Assembly: GCA_947367855.1 (NCBI GenBank)
Contig: CANBFE010000004.1
Location: 124,001-188,000, forward strand
Length of the DNA: 64,000 bases
Direction: 5' to 3'
Source: an uncultured Lachnospiraceae bacterium
GTDB lineage: Bacteria > Bacillota > Clostridia > Lachnospirales > Lachnospiraceae
Positions within the stretch are counted from its first letter, which is position 1. Every line of letters begins with the position of its first letter. The notes under the pieces are model-generated. The model was not told where the DNA came from, did no database searches, and saw nothing but the letters and a program-made list of their open reading frames with translations. Positions 59,610 to 64,000 of this stretch are shown here, piece after piece. The translations under genes were made by a program, and so were the position numbers.

Positions 59610-60665
59610 ATGAATCCTGGAAACGGGAATGGGGCAAAGATCCTTATTGTGGATGATCTGGAACTGAACAGAATTCTTCTGGAGGAAATCATCGGAAGAA
59701 TGGGGTGCCATTCCGTTCTGGCAGAAAGCGGGGAGGAAGCGCTGAGGATAGTGGGGGAGTCCCTTCCGGACCTGATTCTGTCCGACATATCCATGCCGGG
59801 AATGGACGGCTATGAACTGTGCAGGATTCTGAAGGGGAATAAGAGGACAGGGAATATTCCGGTGATCTTTATATCTGCAAATGACGAACCGGAGGATATT
59901 GTCACAGGGCTGAACCTTGGCGGCGCAGACTATATTACAAAGCCCTTTGTGCCGGAGATTGTCCAGGCAAGGGTAGGCGTTCATCTTCGTCTGCACAGGG
60001 CGGATCGGGAAGTCCAGGAAATGAACCGCAGGCTTCAGGCCTCCGTCACGGAACAGCTCCGACAGATGGAGCAGGAGAAAAAGGATGTTCTCTATGCCCT
60101 GGCATCCATTGCAGCGCGGAATTCCTGTTATAAGAAGGAACATATAGAGCGGCTGAGCCGCAACTGCAGTATCCTTGCCCAGGGGATGCAGCTTTCCCCC
60201 CGGTTTGAAGGCCGGATTTCAGATGCCTGGATTGAAACTATAGAACTGGCGGCGCCTCTCTGTGATATCGGCAACATAGGAATTCCGTTGGAGCTTCTGA
60301 GAAAACAGACCGCGTTGAGTGATGAGGAAAGAAGGACAGTGCAGGGGCATACTCTTATAGGGGCAAGGCTTCTTGACGATCTGCATGTGGGCAGTGATTA
60401 TAATGACTTCCTGAAGACAGCGGTGGATATCGCCCATTATCACCATGAGAACTGGGATGGCAGCGGATATCCGGAAGGCCTGGGAGGAGACGACATTCCC
60501 CTGGCAGCGCAGATTGTCTCCATTGTGGAGGTCTATTGCGCATTGACGGACAAGAAGAATTATACCAGGGAGGAAGCCATGGAGATTATGGCAGGAGAGG
60601 CACGGACAAAGTTTAATCCCGAAATTTTTAAGATATGCAGAAAAATATCGCGTCAGTTATGCTGA
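59610..60665 (+). CDS. Response regulator with degenerate HD-GYP domain
   Basis: The protein has 351 residues with GGAGGTG upstream. The receiver domain has ILIVDDLELNR, LILSDISMPGM and YITKPF. The HD-GYP domain has the HD pair changed to CD (PLCDIGNIGIP), while HHENWDGSGYPEGL is kept. It is probably catalytically inactive and may bind c-di-GMP or regulate the active HD-GYP protein. Confidence 0.88.
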   Translation: MNPGNGNGAKILIVDDLELNRILLEEIIGRMGCHSVLAESGEEALRIVGESLPDLILSDISMPGMDGYELCRILKGNKRTGNIPVIFISANDEPEDIVTGLNLGGADYITKPFVPEIVQARVGVHLRLHRADREVQEMNRRLQASVTEQLRQMEQEKKDVLYALASIAARNSCYKKEHIERLSRNCSILAQGMQLSPRFEGRISDAWIETIELAAPLCDIGNIGIPLELLRKQTALSDEERRTVQGHTLIGARLLDDLHVGSDYNDFLKTAVDIAHYHHENWDGSGYPEGLGGDDIPLAAQIVSIVEVYCALTDKKNYTREEAMEIMAGEARTKFNPEIFKICRKISRQLC

Positions 60666-60727
60666 GCATGCCGATATATTGTAGAGAGCTTTTAATTTAT
60701 CGTCAGCAGCGGGAGGTATGAGGAATT

Positions 60728-61534
60728 GTGATTAAGGATGAGGAGTTTCAGAGAATATCCGTTTTTATGAAACGGCGTTACGGAATCGATCTGAGTCAGA
60801 AAAAAGTCATTGTGAACGGAAGGCTGGAAAATTATATCAAAAGGGGCGGGTGGCACGGCTTTGACGAGTTTATGAATGCCGTGGAACATGACCAGACCGG
60901 CAATCAGGAGAAGATGCTGGTGAATTTCCTGACTACCAACCATACCTATTTCATGCGTGAGTTTGAACACTTTGATTTTTTCAGGTCTGAGGTACTGCCA
61001 TGGCTGAAGCAGAAGGAGGCTGCCAGAAAGGATCTGCGCATCTGGTGCGGCGCGGCATCCTCCGGGGAGGAACCCTATATGATTGCCATGGTTCTGGCAG
61101 AGTTTTTTGGAATGGAGAAACCCCAGTGGGATACCAAGGTACTGGCCACGGATATCTCCACCAAGGTTCTTCAGAAGGCAATTGCAGGGATTTACTCAGA
61201 GGAGCAGCTCAAGAGCGTTCCACCCAACTGGAAAAAGAGATTTTTCAAATCCGTCGGGACAGGGGGCCAGTACCAGGTGGTGCCGGAGTTAAAACAGGAG
61301 GTTATATTCCGCCAGTTTAATCTGATGGATCCCTTTCCGTTCAGGAAAAAGATGCATACCATATTCCTTCGAAACGTCATGATTTATTTTGACGAGAAGA
61401 CCAAGAGGGAACTGGTTCAGAAGGTATATGATGCACTGGAACCGGGGGGCTATCTCTTTATCGGAACAACCGAAACCCTTGACAGAAACACAACGCCGTT
61501 TCAGATCATCAAGCCCTCTATATTCAGGAAATAA
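60728..61534 (+). CDS. cheR: CheR-type protein-glutamate methyltransferase
   Basis: The protein has 268 residues with a GTG start. The N-terminal CheR helical domain (SVFMKRRYGIDLSQKK-like pattern, TTNHTYFMREFEHFDFF) leads to the SAM-binding domain (IWCGAASSGEEPYMIAM, RNVMIYFDEKTKRELV, GYLFIGTTETLD). It would methylate glutamates of a chemoreceptor-like protein, but none is encoded in the window. Confidence 0.93.
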   Translation: MIKDEEFQRISVFMKRRYGIDLSQKKVIVNGRLENYIKRGGWHGFDEFMNAVEHDQTGNQEKMLVNFLTTNHTYFMREFEHFDFFRSEVLPWLKQKEAARKDLRIWCGAASSGEEPYMIAMVLAEFFGMEKPQWDTKVLATDISTKVLQKAIAGIYSEEQLKSVPPNWKKRFFKSVGTGGQYQVVPELKQEVIFRQFNLMDPFPFRKKMHTIFLRNVMIYFDEKTKRELVQKVYDALEPGGYLFIGTTETLDRNTTPFQIIKPSIFRK

Positions 61535-61554
61535 AGGAAGGAAATGAGGAATAT

Positions 61555-62580
61555 ATGCGACCGATTAAAGTGTTAATCGTAGACGATTCCATTGTGTTCC
61601 GGGAGTTGTTGGTTCAGAATCTCAGCAGGGACCCGGCCATAAAAGTGGTGGCCACGGCCCAGGATCCCTTTGAGGCAAGGGACGCCATTCTGGCCCATAA
61701 ACCGGACGTGATGACATTGGATGTGGAACTTCCGAGAATGAACGGCATTGAGTTCCTCCGGAAGCTGATGCCCCAGTACCCGCTTCCGGTGGTGGTGATC
61801 AGCTCCCTGAGCGACAAGGTTTTTGATGCCATGAGCGCCGGGGCAGTAGATTTTGTGGCAAAGCCTGCGGTGACAAGCCGCAGACAGCTGGAGGACTTTA
61901 TCCGGAACGAGCTTCTGGTCAAGGTGAAGATAGCATCCACTGCCAGAATAGGCAATATCAAGAAAGCGGTGATGATGCCGCAGCAGTATCTGTCTTCCAA
62001 GAAGAATAATCTGATCGTGGCCATAGGCGCCTCCACAGGAGGTACCGAGGCAATCTTCAGCGTGGTGAAGGACTACGGGACGGATATTCCGGGGATTGTC
62101 TGCGTTCAGCATATGCCTCCGGGATTTACAGGCATGTATGCCAAGAGGCTCAATGACCAGTGCCGGGTCCGGGTGAAGGAAGCTGAGACAGGCGACAGAG
62201 TGCTGCCCGGACATATGCTCATTGCGCCCGGTGGCGACAGGCATATGCATCTGGTTAAGGTGGGAGACGGCTATCAGGTGGAAGTAAAGGCCGGACCGAA
62301 AGTGAACGGACACTGTCCGTCAGTGGAAGTATTGTTTGAGTCCGTTGCGAAAGCGGCGGGCGCCGATGCGGTGGGAATCATTCTGACGGGAATGGGAGGC
62401 GACGGCGCAAAGGGCCTTCTGTCCATGCGCAAGGCCGGAGCCAGAACCATCGGACAGGACGAATCCACCTGTGTGGTTTATGGAATGCCCAAGGTTGCTT
62501 ATGATCTGGGAGCGGTGGAATATCAGGAGAAACTCTCCGACATCGCTGGGAGGACATATGCATTGCTAAATAAAATGTAA
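61555..62580 (+). CDS. cheB: CheB protein-glutamate methylesterase
   Basis: The protein has 341 residues with GGAAGGAAATGAGG upstream. It has a receiver domain (VLIVDDSIVFRE, MTLDVELPRMNG) and a methylesterase domain with the triad in IGASTGGTEA (Ser), VQHMPPGFT (His) and TGMGGDGAKGL (Asp). Both parts are intact. It would act with CheR. Confidence 0.95.
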   Translation: MRPIKVLIVDDSIVFRELLVQNLSRDPAIKVVATAQDPFEARDAILAHKPDVMTLDVELPRMNGIEFLRKLMPQYPLPVVVISSLSDKVFDAMSAGAVDFVAKPAVTSRRQLEDFIRNELLVKVKIASTARIGNIKKAVMMPQQYLSSKKNNLIVAIGASTGGTEAIFSVVKDYGTDIPGIVCVQHMPPGFTGMYAKRLNDQCRVRVKEAETGDRVLPGHMLIAPGGDRHMHLVKVGDGYQVEVKAGPKVNGHCPSVEVLFESVAKAAGADAVGIILTGMGGDGAKGLLSMRKAGARTIGQDESTCVVYGMPKVAYDLGAVEYQEKLSDIAGRTYALLNKM

Positions 62581-62592
62581 AGGAGAAAGAAC

Positions 62593-62985
62593 ATGAAGAT
62601 TCTATTGGCGGAAGATGATTTCGCGACAAGAAAATTTATGGCCGGCTTTCTCTCCAAGTATGGTGAATGTGATATCACTGTGGATGGAATGGAAGCAGTG
62701 GATGCGTTTATGATGGCTTTGGAGGACGGCGAACCCTATGACCTGGTATGTCTTGACATTATGATGCCGGTTATGGACGGATACCAGGCGCTTATGGGTA
62801 TCCGGAATCTGGAGAAACAGAGGAATATTCCTGAGGAAAAGGCAGTGAAGGTGATTATGACCACCGCGCTGAATGAAGAGAAGAATGTCAAGATGGCATT
62901 TGAACTGGGATGTACTATCTATTCCGGAAAGCCCATTGATCAGGAGAGGTTTGAGCAGGCAATGAAGAAGCTGAACCTGATTTAA
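62593..62985 (+). CDS. CheY-like single-domain response regulator
   Basis: The protein has 130 residues with AAAGGAG upstream. It is a receiver only, with ILLAEDDFATRK, LVCLDIMMPVMDGYQ, IMTTALNEEKN and YSGKPID. It is probably the output or phosphate carrier of the CheA-like kinase that follows. Confidence 0.93.
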   Translation: MKILLAEDDFATRKFMAGFLSKYGECDITVDGMEAVDAFMMALEDGEPYDLVCLDIMMPVMDGYQALMGIRNLEKQRNIPEEKAVKVIMTTALNEEKNVKMAFELGCTIYSGKPIDQERFEQAMKKLNLI

Positions 62986-63077
62986 GCGTGGGGGATTTCA
63001 GGGGACGGCAGAGCACACAGTCCGTTGAAATCAGGAGCCGCACGCTGAAGACAGACGAGACAAGAAAGGAGATAGAT

Positions 63078-64000
63078 ATGGCTGACGATTTTAATACAGA
63101 AAGCATGTTGGATATGTATCTGTTTGAGAACACCCAGTTGCTTGAACAGCTTCAGGAGACGGTTCTGGAGCAGAAGGATGCAGACTGCTTTGATGAAGAC
63201 AGCATCAATGAAATATTCAGAACCATGCATACCATCAAGGGTTCTTCCGGTATCATGATGTTCGACAATATCACGGCTATTTCCCATAAGCTGGAGGATG
63301 TGTTCTTTTACCTGAGAGAATCACATCCTGATAATGTGCCCCATGTGGAACTGGTGGAGCATGTGTTGGAAGTAGAGGACTTCATCTCAAATGAAATGGA
63401 AAAGATCAGAAACGGCGATCCGGCTGACGGGGATGCCAGCAATATCATTGCAGATCTGGACAAATTTCTGGAGATGATCAAAAACGGCGGCGTGGCGGCG
63501 GAGGGGAATCCTCCTCCGGAAAATGTACACGAAGAGCCGAAGCATTTTTACATTGCGCCTGTGGCCACGACAGCCAGCCGCTTTTATAAAATTTTTATAA
63601 ACTTTTTCCCGGAGACGGAGATGGCCAATGTCCATGCATACAAAACCGTGTATGCTCTGAAGGAAATTGCGGAGGATATTTTGTATTCGCCCGAGGATAT
63701 CCTTACAGACGAGAAGAGCGGGGAAACGATCATAAAGGAAGGCTTCCGCATTCTTCTGCAGGCCCAGTGCACAGAGCAGGATGTAAGGGACCTCATTGGT
63801 GTCGGATACGACATTGAAAAAGTCGAGGTATACGAGTGTGATGCCAATCAGTTCCTTCTGGGATTTGATTTCGGTGATCAGGAGCCTGCCCCGAAGATTG
63901 ATCTGGAATCCAGTGTGGAAGTCATTGAGGCAAAGCAGGAGGAGAACCAGAAAGCGGCGGAAGAGCCTAAGAAACCGGAGCAGCCCAAGATTGTACCGGG
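63078..64000 (+). CDS. CheA-like histidine kinase (partial, runs off window)
   Basis: The first 307 residues are visible from ATG 63078, with AAAGGAG upstream. The HPt domain has the phospho-His in MHTIKGSSGIMMF (His51). A linker and a second domain follow, rich in acidic residues (FYIAPVATTASRFYKIFINF), which may be the P2 or an extra sensory part. A Pro/Glu-rich stretch runs to the edge. The dimerisation and ATPase domains lie outside. Confidence 0.88.
   Translation, partial: MADDFNTESMLDMYLFENTQLLEQLQETVLEQKDADCFDEDSINEIFRTMHTIKGSSGIMMFDNITAISHKLEDVFFYLRESHPDNVPHVELVEHVLEVEDFISNEMEKIRNGDPADGDASNIIADLDKFLEMIKNGGVAAEGNPPPENVHEEPKHFYIAPVATTASRFYKIFINFFPETEMANVHAYKTVYALKEIAEDILYSPEDILTDEKSGETIIKEGFRILLQAQCTEQDVRDLIGVGYDIEKVEVYECDANQFLLGFDFGDQEPAPKIDLESSVEVIEAKQEENQKAAEEPKKPEQPKIVP

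Overview
The window comes from a Firmicute of class Clostridia, most likely a Lachnospiraceae gut anaerobe. The evidence is a GC content near 50%, strong AGGAGG-type ribosome binding sites, GTG and TTG starts, and families that are frequent in that group: DUF1538 with a P-II partner, DUF1576, CD3324, PadR with HAAS and DUF4097 proteins, a Sel1 repeat giant, and an amidase-deacetylase fusion. The genus is not resolved. No rRNA, CRISPR array, intact insertion sequence or prophage was seen. There is one tRNA (Lys-CTT).

Layout. 1-7046: a minus-strand pair (small FliF/YscJ-like ring-motif protein and response regulator) diverges from a plus-strand envelope-sensing operon. That operon holds a secreted FG-GAP-like protein, an OmpR-type regulator, a histidine kinase and a membrane-anchored protein, and is followed by a CwlD-PdaA-like amidase-deacetylase fusion. 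7125-15864: a PAS hybrid kinase, a set of single genes (DUF2971, phosphodiesterase, DUF2383, NUDIX), the DUF1538/P-II pair and a nuclease-like protein. 15865-17280 has few genes but holds a 28-residue type I toxin with an antisense RNA, and a leader-peptide/hairpin region before a CD3324-family regulator. 17281-20466: a shortened AraC/GyrI gene and a PadR-HAAS-DUF4097 module.

20467-29291 is a scrambled accessory stretch. It contains a 140-bp palindromic repeat, a UvrD-like helicase, a frameshifted Rpn-type nuclease gene, a sulfatase, an AraC remnant, a 20-repeat Sel1 protein and a 36-bp palindrome present twice in opposite orientation. 29292-36245: a small Cro/C1 regulator, a DUF1576 operon, a metal exporter with its Fur-family regulator and operator, tRNA-Lys and a phosphatase. 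36398-46179: a TatD nuclease, two paralogous ECF sigma factors with large C-terminal extensions on either side of a MarR/MATE pair, a long ClpX, and an AAA/PD-(D/E)XK protein. 46216-54966: a CadA-type metal efflux operon with an ArsR-type operator, membrane proteins, a ZIP transporter, a phosphatase and a PadR-ABC export operon.

55037-64000 is a dense signalling block. It has a GGDEF/HD-GYP protein with a damaged HD site, an intact REC-HD-GYP protein, a kinase, a second REC-HD-GYP protein with a damaged HD, then CheR, CheB, a CheY-like receiver and the start of a CheA-like protein. No chemoreceptor or flagellar gene is visible, so the block looks like a c-di-GMP/chemosensory-type phosphorelay.

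The most unusual points are the two extended ECF sigma factors, the signalling block, the type I toxin-antitoxin locus, the leader peptide before CD3324, the interspersed palindromic repeat family and the amidase-deacetylase fusion.
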